From Citrobacter sedlakii NBRC 105722 (GTDB taxonomy: Bacteria; Pseudomonadota; Gammaproteobacteria; Enterobacterales; Enterobacteriaceae): 64,000 bases of DNA. Under the pieces are notes generated by a model. The model saw only the letters and a program-made list of their open reading frames with translations, searched no databases and was not told the origin of the DNA. The position numbers and the translations under genes are program-made. The first letter of the stretch is position 1. Each line of letters opens with the position of its first letter. The DNA is taken from assembly GCF_000759835.1 (NCBI RefSeq), contig NZ_BBNB01000008.1, positions 142,744 through 206,743 on the forward strand, in the 5' to 3' direction. This document shows positions 1 to 10,006 of this stretch, in pieces.

Positions 1-290
<290 letters not shown>

Positions 291-339
291 TTAATTAGCA
301 TAATTGTAGTGGTTGCCCTGAAGGCTATTCCAGGCACAA

Positions 340-768
340 TTAGTGCCACCATAAAGAGCCCTGAATGGTTGCAGCCGCGACGACAATATAGCGCAGCGCT
401 TTGCCAAGGCATAAAAAAAAGAGCACTGGTCCCCACGGGAGGCGCATCCACCCCGCTAACAGGCACAGTAAATCGCCCACTACCGGCATCCAGCTTAATA
501 ATAGCGCCACCGCGCCATAGCGATTAAGCCAGCCTGTTGCTTTCTCCTGCCAGCGCGATGTTTTGCGTAGCGGAAAGAAACGCCCAAGGATAACGTTAGT
601 TAGCCCTCCAAGGCTATTACCCATTGTTGCTGTTATGACTAAGACCCAGGGATGAGAAATCCCGGAAAGCAGCATGGCAACCAGAACGACCTCAGAGTTG
701 CCAGGCAACAGCGTCGCACTGAGAAAACTGCTGGCGAACAAAGAGAAGAGCGACAGTACGTCACTCAC
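340..768 (-). CDS. yqaA: DedA/SNARE-associated family inner membrane protein YqaA
   Basis: A 142-residue hydrophobic protein of the DedA-like (SNARE-associated, VTT domain) family, the same length as E. coli YqaA. Family members are thought to act in membrane lipid homeostasis; the exact role of YqaA is not known. Several membrane segments are visible, with the family-typical LLPGNSEVVL near residue 20 and a central GNSLGGLTNVILGR stretch. Its start overlaps the yqaB stop by 4 bp, so the two are translationally coupled. gshA follows 76 bp downstream. Confidence 0.88.
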   Translation of the reverse strand: MSDVLSLFSLFASSFLSATLLPGNSEVVLVAMLLSGISHPWVLVITATMGNSLGGLTNVILGRFFPLRKTSRWQEKATGWLNRYGAVALLLSWMPVVGDLLCLLAGWMRLPWGPVLFFLCLGKALRYIVVAAATIQGSLWWH

Positions 769-1331
769 AGCAAACGCACATCCACGACATCCATGCCTGC
801 GGCGCGTGCTGCCTGCACGCCAAAATCAGCGTCTTCAAATACCACACAGCGAGCCGGAGGCACGCCCATGCGTTCTGCGCAGAGAAGAAAGGTATCCGGC
901 GCCGGTTTATGGTGCAGTACGTGGTCAGCGGCAATCACGGCGTCAAAATAACGACGCAGGCCCAGGTGCGCCAGCAACGCTTCGGCAACGGCGCTTTCAC
1001 TGCCGGTGCCAACCGCCATCGGACGACGACCATGCCATGCCTTCACAACCTCGACCAACGGCAAGGGTTCGACGCTGTCGAGCAACATGCGTTTTACCGC
1101 CGCGGTTTTTTCTTGCGCCAATGCGTGCGGATTGAGGTCCGCCTGGTTCAGTTCAATGATCGCCTGCGCGATACGCCAGGTCGGTGAACCGTTAAGCGCG
1201 ATCATCGCCTGAAGATCGAAATGCATACCGTAACGGCCTAATACTTCGTCCCACGCCTTACGGTGTGTCGGCTCAGTATCCAGGATGGTGCCATCCATAT
1301 CGAAAATCAGACCCGCATAACGTTCGTACAT
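765..1331 (-). CDS. yqaB: HAD-family sugar phosphatase YqaB
   Basis: Cytoplasmic haloacid-dehalogenase-type phosphatase of 188 residues. The E. coli enzyme dephosphorylates fructose-1-phosphate and 6-phosphogluconate, among others. All HAD motifs are present: motif I FDMDGT (nucleophile Asp11, acid/base Asp13), motif II in VGTGS, the motif III lysine in HHKPAPDTF and motif IV in FEDADFG. The gene leads the yqaB-yqaA(-gshA) strand block and overlaps yqaA by 4 bp. The spacer up to the tRNA array (1332-1468) presumably holds its promoter; I could not pick out a convincing one. Confidence 0.92.
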   Translation of the reverse strand: MYERYAGLIFDMDGTILDTEPTHRKAWDEVLGRYGMHFDLQAMIALNGSPTWRIAQAIIELNQADLNPHALAQEKTAAVKRMLLDSVEPLPLVEVVKAWHGRRPMAVGTGSESAVAEALLAHLGLRRYFDAVIAADHVLHHKPAPDTFLLCAERMGVPPARCVVFEDADFGVQAARAAGMDVVDVRLL

Positions 1332-1468
1332 TGTGTTCTCGCAAACCGTAGAAACCAGACGTTATTTTATCGTAATGGCGGGATTTTGTCGCTGACGGCG
1401 AAAGTGAGGATTGTTCAGGGAAGAAGAAACAATTAAAACGGGAAGTATGGGGATTATCTCAGAGAAGA

Positions 1469-1545
1469 TGGTGCATCCGGGAGGATGACTCGGCTGCGCC
1501 TCGCCCTTCGGGCCGTTGCTTAGGCAACGTTATCCTCCCTGGTGC
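1469..1545 (-). repeat. tRNA-like spacer element, copy 4 (77 nt)
   Basis: Read on the minus strand, this element ends with the same 18 nt as the tRNA-Arg genes (ATCCTCCCGGATGCACCA) but has an unrelated body. The 5' end GCACCAGGGAGGAT pairs with the 3' end ATCCTCCCGGATGC at 12 of 14 positions. The body holds two or three short hairpins (CGTTGC/GCAACG, GCCC/GGGC, GGC/GCC). It lies 55 nt downstream of the last tRNA-Arg and is the final unit of the array. Confidence 0.75.
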
Positions 1546-1600
1546 TTACTGTAAATCCGCAGCCCCTGAAACAACAGCGTGGTTATTGTTTCGGAGAAGA

Positions 1601-1677
1601 TGGTGCATCCGGGAGGATTCGAACCTCCGACCGCTCGGTTCGTAGCCGAGTACTCTATCCAGCTGAGCTACGGATGC
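1601..1677 (-). tRNA. argQ: tRNA-Arg(ACG), fourth copy
   Basis: 77-nt tRNA gene with encoded CCA. On the minus strand it starts GCATCCGTAGCTCAG, has the anticodon ACG in the CTACGAA loop, and ends GGATGCACCA. It is identical to the three other copies in the array. Assignment of argQ/Z/Y/V to individual copies follows the E. coli order and is by analogy only. Confidence 0.95.
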
Positions 1678-1739
1678 ATCGGAAAACTTGCTTTACTGCC
1701 GATACTGATATGACGGCTGGCGTTATATCAAGCAAGGAA

Positions 1740-1816
1740 TGGTGCATCCGGGAGGATGACTCGGCTTCGCCTCGCCCTTCGGGCCGTTGCTTAGGCAACG
1801 TTATCCTCCCTGGTGC
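1740..1816 (-). repeat. tRNA-like spacer element, copy 3 (77 nt)
   Basis: Same element as at 1469, 77 nt long. It begins 55 nt after the preceding tRNA-Arg and stops 62 nt before the next. Closing stem and internal hairpins are conserved; differences from copy 4 are a few substitutions. Confidence 0.75.
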
Positions 1817-1871
1817 TTGCGATAAATCCGCAGCCCCTGAAACAACAGCGTGGCTATTGTTTCGGAGAAGA

Positions 1872-1948
1872 TGGTGCATCCGGGAGGATTCGAACCTCCG
1901 ACCGCTCGGTTCGTAGCCGAGTACTCTATCCAGCTGAGCTACGGATGC
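1872..1948 (-). tRNA. argZ: tRNA-Arg(ACG), third copy
   Basis: 77-nt tRNA gene on the minus strand, identical to the other three, with anticodon ACG and encoded CCA. Symbol by position relative to E. coli. Confidence 0.95.
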
Positions 1949-2010
1949 ATCGGAAAACTTATTTTACTGCCAATATTGATATGACGGCTGGCGTTATATC
2001 AAGCAAGGAA

Positions 2011-2092
2011 TGGTGCATCCGGGAGGATGACTCGGCTTCGCTTCGCCTCGCCTTTCGGGCCGTTGCCTGGGCAACGTTATCCTCTCTGGTGC
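2011..2092 (-). repeat. tRNA-like spacer element, copy 2 (82 nt)
   Basis: Same element, but 5 nt longer because TTCGC is duplicated (GGCTTCGCTTCGCC on the plus strand). One base of the closing stem differs (CCTCTCTGG for CCTCCCTGG). The 55-nt and 62-nt flanking spacers are kept. Confidence 0.75.
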
Positions 2093-2147
2093 TTGCGGTA
2101 AATCCGCAGTCCCTGAAACAACAGCGTGGCTATTGTTTCGGAGAAGA

Positions 2148-2224
2148 TGGTGCATCCGGGAGGATTCGAACCTCCGACCGCTCGGTTCGTAGCCGAGTAC
2201 TCTATCCAGCTGAGCTACGGATGC
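2148..2224 (-). tRNA. argY: tRNA-Arg(ACG), second copy
   Basis: 77-nt tRNA gene on the minus strand, identical to its neighbours, anticodon ACG, encoded CCA. Symbol by position. Confidence 0.95.
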
Positions 2225-2286
2225 ATCGGAAAACTTGCTTTACTGCCGATACTGATACGACAACTGACGTTGTATCCAGTAAGAGA

Positions 2287-2363
2287 TGGTGCATCCGGAA
2301 GGATGACTCGGCTTCACCTCGCCCTTCGGGCCGTTGCCTGGGCAACGTTATCCTCCCTGGTGC
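2287..2363 (-). repeat. tRNA-like spacer element, copy 1 (77 nt)
   Basis: First element of the array in transcription order, 55 nt after the first tRNA-Arg and 62 nt before the second. The tRNA-derived 3' end carries one change (GCATCCGGAAGGAT on the plus strand), which weakens the match to the tRNA T arm. Confidence 0.75.
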
Positions 2364-2418
2364 TTGCGGTAAATCCGCAGCCCCTGAAACAACAGCGTGA
2401 CTATTGTCTCGGAGAAGA

Positions 2419-2495
2419 TGGTGCATCCGGGAGGATTCGAACCTCCGACCGCTCGGTTCGTAGCCGAGTACTCTATCCAGCTGAGCTACGGATGC
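2419..2495 (-). tRNA. argV: tRNA-Arg(ACG), first copy
   Basis: 77-nt tRNA gene on the minus strand, anticodon ACG, encoded CCA. It lies only 3 nt downstream of serV, so the two are processed from one transcript. Confidence 0.95.
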
Positions 2496-2498
2496 AAA

Positions 2499-2591
2499 TG
2501 GCGGTGAGGCGGGGATTCGAACCCCGGATGCAGCTTTTGACCGCATACTCCCTTAGCAGGGGAGCGCCTTCAGCCTCTCGGCCACCTCACC
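2499..2591 (-). tRNA. serV: tRNA-Ser(GCU)
   Basis: 93-nt class II tRNA on the minus strand with encoded CCA. It starts GGTGAGGTGGCCGAGAGG, has the anticodon GCT in the CTGCTAAG loop and a long variable arm, and ends CCTCACCGCCA. It is the first gene of the serV-argVYZQ operon. Confidence 0.96.
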
Positions 2592-2652
2592 ACACGCCTC
2601 TTACGAGTGCGTCGAAGAACATGTTTCTGCTCATCGTCGCTGCGTGGCGCAC

Positions 2653-2680
2653 ATATTACTTTCTGGGACTTATAAGTCAA
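2653..2680 (-). promoter_or_regulatory. Promoter of the serV-arg tRNA operon
   Basis: On the minus strand, -35 TTGACT (2675-2680) and -10 TAATAT (2653-2658) are 16 bp apart and followed by the GC-rich discriminator GTGCGCC, as expected for a stringently controlled stable-RNA promoter. It explains the otherwise gene-free stretch 2592-2895. Confidence 0.7.
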
Positions 2681-2862
2681 ACAATTTTTCCTGCGCTTTT
2701 ATCGTTTGCACACTTCACGCTCAATTAGTCTGCAAAAACGGCAAAAAGGGTGTTTTATCAACAAACAAATCGGTTTATATGGACTCTGGCTGCCCCGACA
2801 ACCCCAGGAACACGCTCAGATGATAGAGATAGAAAACAAGGAAAACACAGGAAGGACAGGTT

Positions 2863-2888
2863 GCGTCTCACCCATCCAGATGAGACGC
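2863..2888 (-). other. Hairpin downstream of csrA
   Basis: Perfect 8-bp stem GCGTCTCA/TGAGACGC with a 10-nt loop just after the csrA stop. There is no U-tract, so it may protect the mRNA 3' end rather than terminate transcription. Confidence 0.5.
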
Positions 2889-2895
2889 GGAAACC

Positions 2896-3081
2896 TTAGT
2901 AACTGGACTGCTGGGATTTTTCAGCCTGGATACGCTGGTAGATCTCTTCACGATGGACAGAAACTTCTTTCGGGGCGTTTACGCCGATGCGTACCTGGTT
3001 GCCCTTCACCCCTAAAACTGTCACGGTGACCTCATCGCCAATCATGAGGGTCTCACCAACTCGACGAGTCAGAATCAGCAT
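2896..3081 (-). CDS. csrA: Carbon storage regulator CsrA
   Basis: Small dimeric RNA-binding protein of 61 residues. It binds GGA motifs in mRNA leaders to control translation and stability of carbon-storage, motility and biofilm genes. The sequence matches E. coli CsrA almost throughout, including the RNA-contacting Leu4 and Arg44 (VSVHREEI). The Shine-Dalgarno AAGGAG in the leader contains a GGA, consistent with the autoregulation known for csrA. It lies between alaS and the tRNA operon, as in E. coli. Confidence 0.97.
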
Positions 3082-3313
3082 TCTTTGCTCCTTGAAAGAT
3101 TAAAAGAGTCGGGTCTCTCTGTATCCCGGCATTATCCATCATATAACGCCAAAAAGTAAGCGATGACAAACACATTACATGTAAGCAGTCACGGCATCAC
3201 ATTCTGTTAAACCTAAGTTTAGCCGATATACACAACTTCAACCTGACTTTATCGTTGTCGACAACGTTGATGCAAACGCCGCGGAGTACCTGTCCGCGGC
3301 ATCGGCTAACGCT
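3082..3313 (-). promoter_or_regulatory. csrA leader and promoter region
   Basis: Most of the gap between alaS and csrA. The last 100 or so nt before csrA match the E. coli leader as I remember it, with a small GGG/CCC hairpin (GGGATACAGAGAGACCC) before the GGA-containing ribosome site. A 14-bp palindrome CGTTGTCGACAACG lies at 3253-3266. Individual start sites cannot be assigned from sequence alone. Confidence 0.5.
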
Positions 3314-3440
3314 TATACACCTCATCCTTCAAGCTGCCTCTGCGTTGGCAGCGCGCATTTCCCCCGGTCGCCTACTCGCTGTTCGCTCCCGGGACGCATT
3401 CACTTGCCGCCTTGACGTAGCATGAATGATTTTGTGTATA
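3314..3440. repeat. ERIC-like (IRU) element, full length
   Basis: 127-bp imperfect palindrome with TATACAC/GTGTATA ends. Recognisable ERIC pieces are CTTCAAGCTGC and GCGTTGGC at one end, a central CCCGGGAG arm, and CATTCACTTGCCGCCTT at the other. It sits immediately downstream of the alaS stop. Confidence 0.75.
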
Positions 3441-3444
3441 TATT

Positions 3445-6072
3445 TTATAGTTTTGCGCTGACCCAGGCTTGCACACTGGCTAACGCTGCAGGCAGAGCAG
3501 CCGCGTCCGTACCACCGGCTTGCGCCATGTCCGGACGACCACCACCCTTACCGCCCACCTGCTGAGCGACCATACCTACCAGTTCCCCTGCTTTGACACG
3601 GTCGGTCACGTCCTTAGACACGCCAGCAATCAGAGAAACCTTACCTTCTGCCGCCGTAGCCAGCACGATAATGGTGGAACCCAGCTGATTTTTCAGATCA
3701 TCAACCATGGTACGCAGCATTTTCGGCTCGACGCCGGCAAGCTCACTCACCAACAGCTTAACGCCATTGATATCAACCGCCTTGCTGGAAAGATTCGCAC
3801 TTTCCTGCGCGGCAGCCTGTTCTTTCAGCTGCTGAAGCTCTTTCTCCAGTTGACGGGTACGTTCCAGTACGGAACGAACTTTATCGCCCAGATTCTGGCT
3901 GTCGCCCTTCAGCAGATGCGCAATTTCGCTTAAACGATCGCTTTGAGCGTGAACGGAAGCAATGGCGCCTTCACCCGTTACCGCTTCGATACGACGAACG
4001 CCCGCTGCGGTACCCGACTCGGAAACAATACGGAACAAGCCAATGTCACCGGTGCGACTGGCGTGCGTACCACCGCAAAGCTCGGTAGAGAAATCGCCCA
4101 TGCTCAGCACGCGAACACGCTCGTCATATTTCTCACCAAACAGCGCCATCGCGCCTTTCGCTTTAGCGGCGTCCAGATCCATCACATTTGTTTCCACCGG
4201 CAGGTTACGGCGGATCTGCGCATTCACCAGATCTTCGACCGCACGAATCTCCGACGGTTTCATCGCTTCGTTATGAGAAAAATCAAAACGCAGCAGTTTA
4301 TCGTTCACCAGCGAACCTTTCTGCGCAACGTGCGTGCCCAAAACCTGGCGCAGCGCGGCGTGCATCAAGTGCGTCGCCGAGTGATTCAGACGAATACGAT
4401 CGCGACGCGCTTCGTCCACGTCAGCCTGTACTGCATCGCCCACTTTCAGAGAACCCGCAGACAACGTGCCGAGATGACCGATCGCCTGACCATATTTTTG
4501 CGTGTCGCTGACAGCAAAGGCAAAGCCTGCGCCTTTCAGTTCGCCTTTATCACCAACCTGACCGCCGGACTCGGCATAGAATGGCGTCTGGTCCAGAACC
4601 ACAACCGCGTCCTGACCGGCGTTGATTACGTCAACCGCTTTGCCATCCACAAACAGTGCGGTGACCTTGCCGTTCAGTTCCAGATGGTCGTAGCCTTTAA
4701 ACTCAGACGCGCTGTCTACGCGGATCATCGCGTTATAGTCAGCGCCAAAGCCGCTGGCTTCACGGGCGCGACGCCGTTGTTCTTCCATCGCCGCTTCAAA
4801 ACCCGCTTCATCCACTTTGATGTTGCGCTCGCGGCAAACGTCTGCCGTCAGGTCAACCGGGAAGCCGTAGGTATCGTACAGACGGAAAGCCGTTTCACCG
4901 TCCAGCGTGTCGCCCGTCAACTTCGCCAGTTCTTCGTCCAACAGTGCCAGACCGCGCTCCAGAGTACGGGCAAATTGCTCTTCTTCGGTTTTCAGCACCT
5001 GCTCAACCTGAGCCTGCTGGCGCTTCAATTCTTCACCCGCCGATCCCATGACGTCAATCAGCGGACCGACCAGCTTGTAGAAGAACGTCTCTTTCGCGCC
5101 AAGCATGTTGCCATGGCGCACCGCACGACGAATGATGCGGCGCAGCACGTAGCCGCGGTTTTCGTTCGACGGCATCACGCCATCGGCGATCAGGAATGCG
5201 CAGGAACGAATGTGGTCGGCGATAACGCGCAGCGACTTGTTGCTCAGGTCGGCGGCGCCGGTCACTTTCGCCACCGCCTCAATCAGCGTGCGGAACAGGT
5301 CGATTTCATAGTTCGAGTTAACGTGTTGCAGAACTGCGGCAATACGTTCCAGCCCCATACCGGTATCGACTGACGGCTTCGGCAGCGGCTCCATTGTGCC
5401 GTCAGCCTGGCGGTTAAACTGCATAAAGACGATATTCCAGATCTCAATGTAGCGATCGCCGTCTTCTTCCGGGCTGCCCGGAGGCCCCCCCCAAATGTGA
5501 TCGCCGTGGTCGTAGAAGATCTCGGTGCACGGACCGCATGGACCGGTATCACCCATCTGCCAGAAGTTGTCGGACGCATAGGCCGCACCTTTATTGTCGC
5601 CAATGCGAATAATGCGTTCGCGTGGAATACCGACTTCTTTTTCCCAGATTTCATAGGCTTCGTCGTCTGTTTCATAGACGGTCACCCACAGACGCTCTTT
5701 CGGCAGGGCGAACCAGTTTTCACCGGTCAGCAGTTCCCATGCATACTGGATGGCATCGTGTTTGAAATAGTCGCCGAAGCTGAAGTTGCCCAGCATTTCG
5801 AAGAAGGTGTGGTGACGCGCAGTGTAACCGACGTTTTCCAGGTCATTGTGCTTACCGCCCGCGCGCACGCAGCGCTGGGAAGTGGTCGCGCGGGAATAAT
5901 TACGCTTGTCGAGGCCAAGGAAAACATCCTTGAACTGATTCATCCCGGCGTTGGTAAACAACAAAGTGGGGTCATTGTTTGGTACCAGGGAGCTGCTGGC
6001 AACTACCTGATGTCCCTTACTATGGAAAAAGTCGAGAAACGCCTGACGGATCTCAGCGGTGCTCTTGCTCAT
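3445..6072 (-). CDS. alaS: Alanine-tRNA ligase
   Basis: Class II aminoacyl-tRNA synthetase that charges tRNA-Ala and edits mischarged serine and glycine. The 875 residues match E. coli AlaRS (876) end to end, lacking only the final Gln. Visible are the N-terminal aminoacylation domain (motif 2 around [10 protein letters not shown]), the editing-domain zinc ligands in [10 protein letters not shown] and CGGTHA, and the C-terminal oligomerisation/C-Ala region ending SAKL. Zinc and editing residues are intact. The gene is flanked by ERIC-like repeats on both sides, which is unusual, but the coding sequence is normal. Confidence 0.98.
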   Translation of the reverse strand: MSKSTAEIRQAFLDFFHSKGHQVVASSSLVPNNDPTLLFTNAGMNQFKDVFLGLDKRNYSRATTSQRCVRAGGKHNDLENVGYTARHHTFFEMLGNFSFGDYFKHDAIQYAWELLTGENWFALPKERLWVTVYETDDEAYEIWEKEVGIPRERIIRIGDNKGAAYASDNFWQMGDTGPCGPCTEIFYDHGDHIWGGPPGSPEEDGDRYIEIWNIVFMQFNRQADGTMEPLPKPSVDTGMGLERIAAVLQHVNSNYEIDLFRTLIEAVAKVTGAADLSNKSLRVIADHIRSCAFLIADGVMPSNENRGYVLRRIIRRAVRHGNMLGAKETFFYKLVGPLIDVMGSAGEELKRQQAQVEQVLKTEEEQFARTLERGLALLDEELAKLTGDTLDGETAFRLYDTYGFPVDLTADVCRERNIKVDEAGFEAAMEEQRRRAREASGFGADYNAMIRVDSASEFKGYDHLELNGKVTALFVDGKAVDVINAGQDAVVVLDQTPFYAESGGQVGDKGELKGAGFAFAVSDTQKYGQAIGHLGTLSAGSLKVGDAVQADVDEARRDRIRLNHSATHLMHAALRQVLGTHVAQKGSLVNDKLLRFDFSHNEAMKPSEIRAVEDLVNAQIRRNLPVETNVMDLDAAKAKGAMALFGEKYDERVRVLSMGDFSTELCGGTHASRTGDIGLFRIVSESGTAAGVRRIEAVTGEGAIASVHAQSDRLSEIAHLLKGDSQNLGDKVRSVLERTRQLEKELQQLKEQAAAQESANLSSKAVDINGVKLLVSELAGVEPKMLRTMVDDLKNQLGSTIIVLATAAEGKVSLIAGVSKDVTDRVKAGELVGMVAQQVGGKGGGRPDMAQAGGTDAAALPAALASVQAWVSAKL

Positions 6073-6090
6073 AATTATCCTGAAATCAAG

Positions 6091-6176
6091 CTACACGTCA
6101 TCTTTCAAACCGCCTCTGTACTGGCTGCGAGCTTCCTCGCCTGCCGCCCTGATGCGGCTTGAATGACGTTGTGTAT
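6091..6176. repeat. Shortened ERIC-like element
   Basis: 86-bp relative of the 3314 repeat. It keeps the outer arms (TACACGTCATCTTTCAA at one end, TTGAATGACGTTGTGTAT at the other) but lacks most of the central arm. It lies between recX and alaS, upstream of the alaS start. Confidence 0.6.
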
Positions 6177-6287
6177 TTAAGGAATATTCGTCGCGAACGC
6201 AGGTTACCGCAAAGCAACCCACGCCCGAACGGAAAAAGTGGGAATAAGATAAGTTTTCTTTAGTGGGAAGTAAAATCCCGTATGCGC

Positions 6288-6788
6288 TCAATCGTCAAAA
6301 TTTCGCCATATCTCCTGGATATCCTCCATCAGATAGCCGCGATAGAGTAGAAAGCGCTGTATTTTTACCTTTTCTGAAAATGCCGCGGGCAGCGGTTCGC
6401 CGTATTTGCGGGTAGCCTGATCGCGCGCGAGGGTACACCAGTCAATTTCACATTCGCGCAGCGCCTTTTCGATAGCTTCCCGGGCAATGCCTTTCTGGTT
6501 GAGTTCCTGGCGGATGCGCGCCGGGCCATACCCTTTCCGGCTACGGCTGGCGATAAAGCGCGAAACGAAGCGGCTGTCATCCAGATACCCGTGCTCATGG
6601 CACCAGGCTACCACCCGTTCGTAATCCTCTGCCGTGGCCTCAATCTCCTCGGGGCCGTTTTTCCCCATGACCGGCGCGGCCAGTTTGCGGCGTAACTCCT
6701 GTTCGCTGTGATCGCGCACAGCCAGAATGCGGACAGCGCGATCGAGCAGGCGGGCATAAACGGGTCGGCGTGGTGTCGGTTCGCTCAT
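6288..6788 (-). CDS. recX: RecA regulator RecX
   Basis: Binds RecA filaments and limits their growth and coprotease activity. The 166 residues equal E. coli RecX; the three-helix repeats run through [20 protein letters not shown] and end [12 protein letters not shown] start at the ATG at 6788 (SEPTPRRP) because it gives the family length and has GGGAG at the right distance. An in-frame ATG 21 nt upstream (6809) would run into the recA-recX terminator hairpin. Expressed by read-through from recA. Confidence 0.95.
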   Translation of the reverse strand: MSEPTPRRPVYARLLDRAVRILAVRDHSEQELRRKLAAPVMGKNGPEEIEATAEDYERVVAWCHEHGYLDDSRFVSRFIASRSRKGYGPARIRQELNQKGIAREAIEKALRECEIDWCTLARDQATRKYGEPLPAAFSEKVKIQRFLLYRGYLMEDIQEIWRNFDD

Positions 6789-6812
6789 AACTCCCTTCAG
6801 ATTCAGCAATGC

Positions 6813-6838
6813 AAAAGGGCCGCATAAATGCAGCCCTT
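6813..6838 (-). terminator. recA-recX intergenic terminator
   Basis: On the minus strand, the stem AAGGGCTGCAT/ATGCGGCCCTT is followed by TTTTGC. It attenuates read-through from recA into recX, as known in E. coli. Confidence 0.8.
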
Positions 6839-6902
6839 GAGTGTAACTTAACCTTTTGCCGAATGGCGGTTTCGCGCGATCCGGCTTACGGTCGCCTGAA
6901 GA

Positions 6903-7967
<1,065 letters not shown>

Positions 7968-8032
7968 CTACTCCTGTCATGCCGGGTTCCGCTTGCGCTT
8001 AACCGGATAGTGAATTCTGTACTGTTGAAACA

Positions 8033-8060
8033 ATTATACTGTATGCTCATACAGTATCAA
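8033..8060 (-). promoter_or_regulatory. recA promoter with LexA box
   Basis: On the minus strand, -35 TTGATA (8055-8060) and -10 TATAAT (8033-8038) are 16 bp apart. The LexA box TACTGTATGCTCATACAGTA occupies 8037-8056 (CTG-N10-CAG, fully palindromic ends), between the two hexamers. The -35 overlaps the pncC stop codon. Confidence 0.93.
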
Positions 8061-8554
8061 GTGTTTTGTAGAAATTGTTGCCACAGCGTACGTAACGCAT
8101 AGAGGGTCGCCTGTCGCCGCACGGCATCGCGGTCGCCACTGAAGCATTCCCGCCGGGTAATCCCCTCTCCGCGCGCGCTGGCGAAAGCGAACCAGACAGT
8201 GCCGACGGGCTTCGCTTCACTGCCGCCATCCGGCCCGGCAATGCCGCTGATTGAAACCGCATAATCAGCGCGGGCGGCTTTCAGCGCGCCTATCGCCATT
8301 TCCACTACCACTGGTTCACTGACCGCGCCATGTTGGGCAAGCGTCTCTTCCCGTACGCCGATCATTTGCGCTTTCGCTTCATTACTGTAAGTGACAAAAC
8401 CGCGTTCAAACCAGGCGGAGCTGCCAGCAATATCCGTAATGGCCTTCGCCACCCAGCCGCCCGTACAGGATTCCGCTGTTGTCACCGTCGCGCCGCGCGC
8501 GTTTAACGCCATTCCGACCTGTTCGCTTAACTGCATCAGTTCACTGTCAGTCAT
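8057..8554 (-). CDS. pncC: Nicotinamide-nucleotide amidohydrolase PncC
   Basis: Deamidates NMN to nicotinate mononucleotide in the pyridine nucleotide cycle; cytoplasmic. The 165 residues match E. coli PncC (formerly YgaD), a stand-alone CinA C-terminal domain. The AESCTGG motif with the catalytic Ser lies at residues 27-33, and SGIAGPDGGS is conserved. Its 3' end touches the recA promoter. No lesion is seen. Confidence 0.95.
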   Translation of the reverse strand: MTDSELMQLSEQVGMALNARGATVTTAESCTGGWVAKAITDIAGSSAWFERGFVTYSNEAKAQMIGVREETLAQHGAVSEPVVVEMAIGALKAARADYAVSISGIAGPDGGSEAKPVGTVWFAFASARGEGITRRECFSGDRDAVRRQATLYALRTLWQQFLQNT

Positions 8555-8680
8555 TTCGGCCTCTGCCAGTTAAAAATCCTGCCGGACAAGATAGCACTTT
8601 CCCACCCGAGATGGGGACGAGGTGATGATTTTACGAGGGGGATTCAGAAAAAACGTCCAGGTTTAACAGGCGGAGACAGC

Positions 8681-8750
8681 ATTGCCTTATCCGGCCAACA
8701 GCAAGCCGGGTGAGCCGGATAAGTTGTCAGGGCCGCCATCCGGCAGCCAG
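8681..8750. repeat. REP-type palindromes between mltB and pncC
   Basis: Several short GC-rich inverted units (GCCTTATCCGGCC, GAGCCGGATAAG, GCCATCCGGCAG) of the enterobacterial REP type. They fill the gap between the two genes and likely protect mRNA 3' ends. Confidence 0.6.
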
Positions 8751-8755
8751 GACGA

Positions 8756-9835
8756 TTACTGGACCCGCGCCAGCGCTACCGCCTGTCCTAACTGCCAGAC
8801 CGCCATCGCATAATGGGTACTATGGTTGTAACGGGTAATCGCGTAGAAGTTTGGCAGGCCGTACCAGTACTGATACCCGGTGCCAATATCCAGACGTAAC
8901 AAGCTTGCTTCGCGATGGTTACCCAACGGCTGCTGCGGCGTTAAGCCCACGGCGGCAAGCTGCGACACGCTGTATTTTGTTTTGAAGCCATTGGCCAGTC
9001 CCGGCGCCTGACCGTTGGCCATCACCGCCACCGTATCGCCTTTCACCCAGCCGTGTGCTTTAAAGTAGTTCGCTACGCTGCCGATGGCATCGACCGGATC
9101 CCAAAGATTGATATGGCCGTCGCCGTTAAAGTCCACCGCGTACTCTTTATAGGACGACGGCATAAACTGACCGTAACCCATGGCCCCGGCGAAAGACCCT
9201 TTCAGATCCAGCGGATCGTCTTGTTCGTTGCGCGCCATCAACAGGAAGGTTTCCAGCTCGCCAGAGAAATACGCCGCGCGGCGCGGATAGTTGAAGGAGA
9301 GCGTCGCCAGCGCGTCAAGAATGCGCGTTTTCCCCATTACGCGGCCCCAGCGGGTTTCTACGCCGATAATGCCGACGATGATTTCCGGAGGCACGCCATA
9401 CACCTGCCAGGCGCGGTTGAGCGCATCTTCATACTGATTCCAGAATGCCACGCCGTTTTGCACGTTATCCGGCGTTATGAACTGTTTGCGATAACGCAGC
9501 CATGCGCCGTTAGGGCCGGCTGGCGGCTGCGTGGTCGGCGCCTGCCTGTCCATCAGGCGCAGCACATAATCCAGGCGTTTCGCCTGCGACAGGATCTCCT
9601 GCAACTGTTGGCGATCAAAGCCATGTTTGCTGACCATCTTATCGATGAACTGCTGCGCATTGGGGTTATTAGCAAAATCGCCGCCCATCTGCATGACATT
9701 GTGCTGAGGCTTAAGCAGGAAGCCGCCAGACGGCGTCCCGGTGGTCGTTTGAGTCTCTTGCGGTTTCGGTTTGCTGCTACAGGCAGCCAGTAACACAAAA
9801 AGGGGAAGTAACGCTACATAACGACGCTTGAACAT
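8756..9835 (-). CDS. mltB: Membrane-bound lytic murein transglycosylase B
   Basis: Outer-membrane lipoprotein that cleaves peptidoglycan glycan strands to 1,6-anhydro ends. 359 residues from the ATG at 9835; a frame open further upstream would add 29 residues ahead of the signal peptide and is rejected. The lipobox is LAAC with Cys19. The catalytic glutamate is in IGVETRWGR, and the family motifs GAMGYGQFMPSS and NGDGHINLWDPVDAIGS are intact. It is divergent from the srl operon. Confidence 0.96.
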   Translation of the reverse strand: MFKRRYVALLPLFVLLAACSSKPKPQETQTTTGTPSGGFLLKPQHNVMQMGGDFANNPNAQQFIDKMVSKHGFDRQQLQEILSQAKRLDYVLRLMDRQAPTTQPPAGPNGAWLRYRKQFITPDNVQNGVAFWNQYEDALNRAWQVYGVPPEIIVGIIGVETRWGRVMGKTRILDALATLSFNYPRRAAYFSGELETFLLMARNEQDDPLDLKGSFAGAMGYGQFMPSSYKEYAVDFNGDGHINLWDPVDAIGSVANYFKAHGWVKGDTVAVMANGQAPGLANGFKTKYSVSQLAAVGLTPQQPLGNHREASLLRLDIGTGYQYWYGLPNFYAITRYNHSTHYAMAVWQLGQAVALARVQ

Positions 9836-10006
9836 GTGACATCCATTAACCAGATTCAGCCAGAGGGAAGTATGGTAAAGCATCCTCCGTCCCACAAGGA
9901 AGCGCGAGACGCGCTCCTTCACATAATTTACCTGTTCGCCCCCTTTACTCCTTCTTTTTCTGTTCCTATTCGCACATAAACTTTCAATTTAAAATATTTT
10001 ACTTTC

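Noticed and set aside
1469..2495. Possible CRISPR array, because of regular repeats
   Set aside because: The repeats are full 77-nt tRNAs and tRNA-ended elements, and the intervals between them are also repeated; there are no unique spacers.
1813..2728. Long repetitive open frames across the tRNA array
   Set aside because: They come from translating the repeated tRNA and spacer units; the DNA is fully explained by RNA genes.
3943..5373. 476-codon plus-strand open frame opposite alaS
   Set aside because: Antisense shadow of alaS; no ribosome site or recognisable domain.
9836..9922. N-terminal extension of MltB
   Set aside because: It would bury the signal peptide and lipobox.
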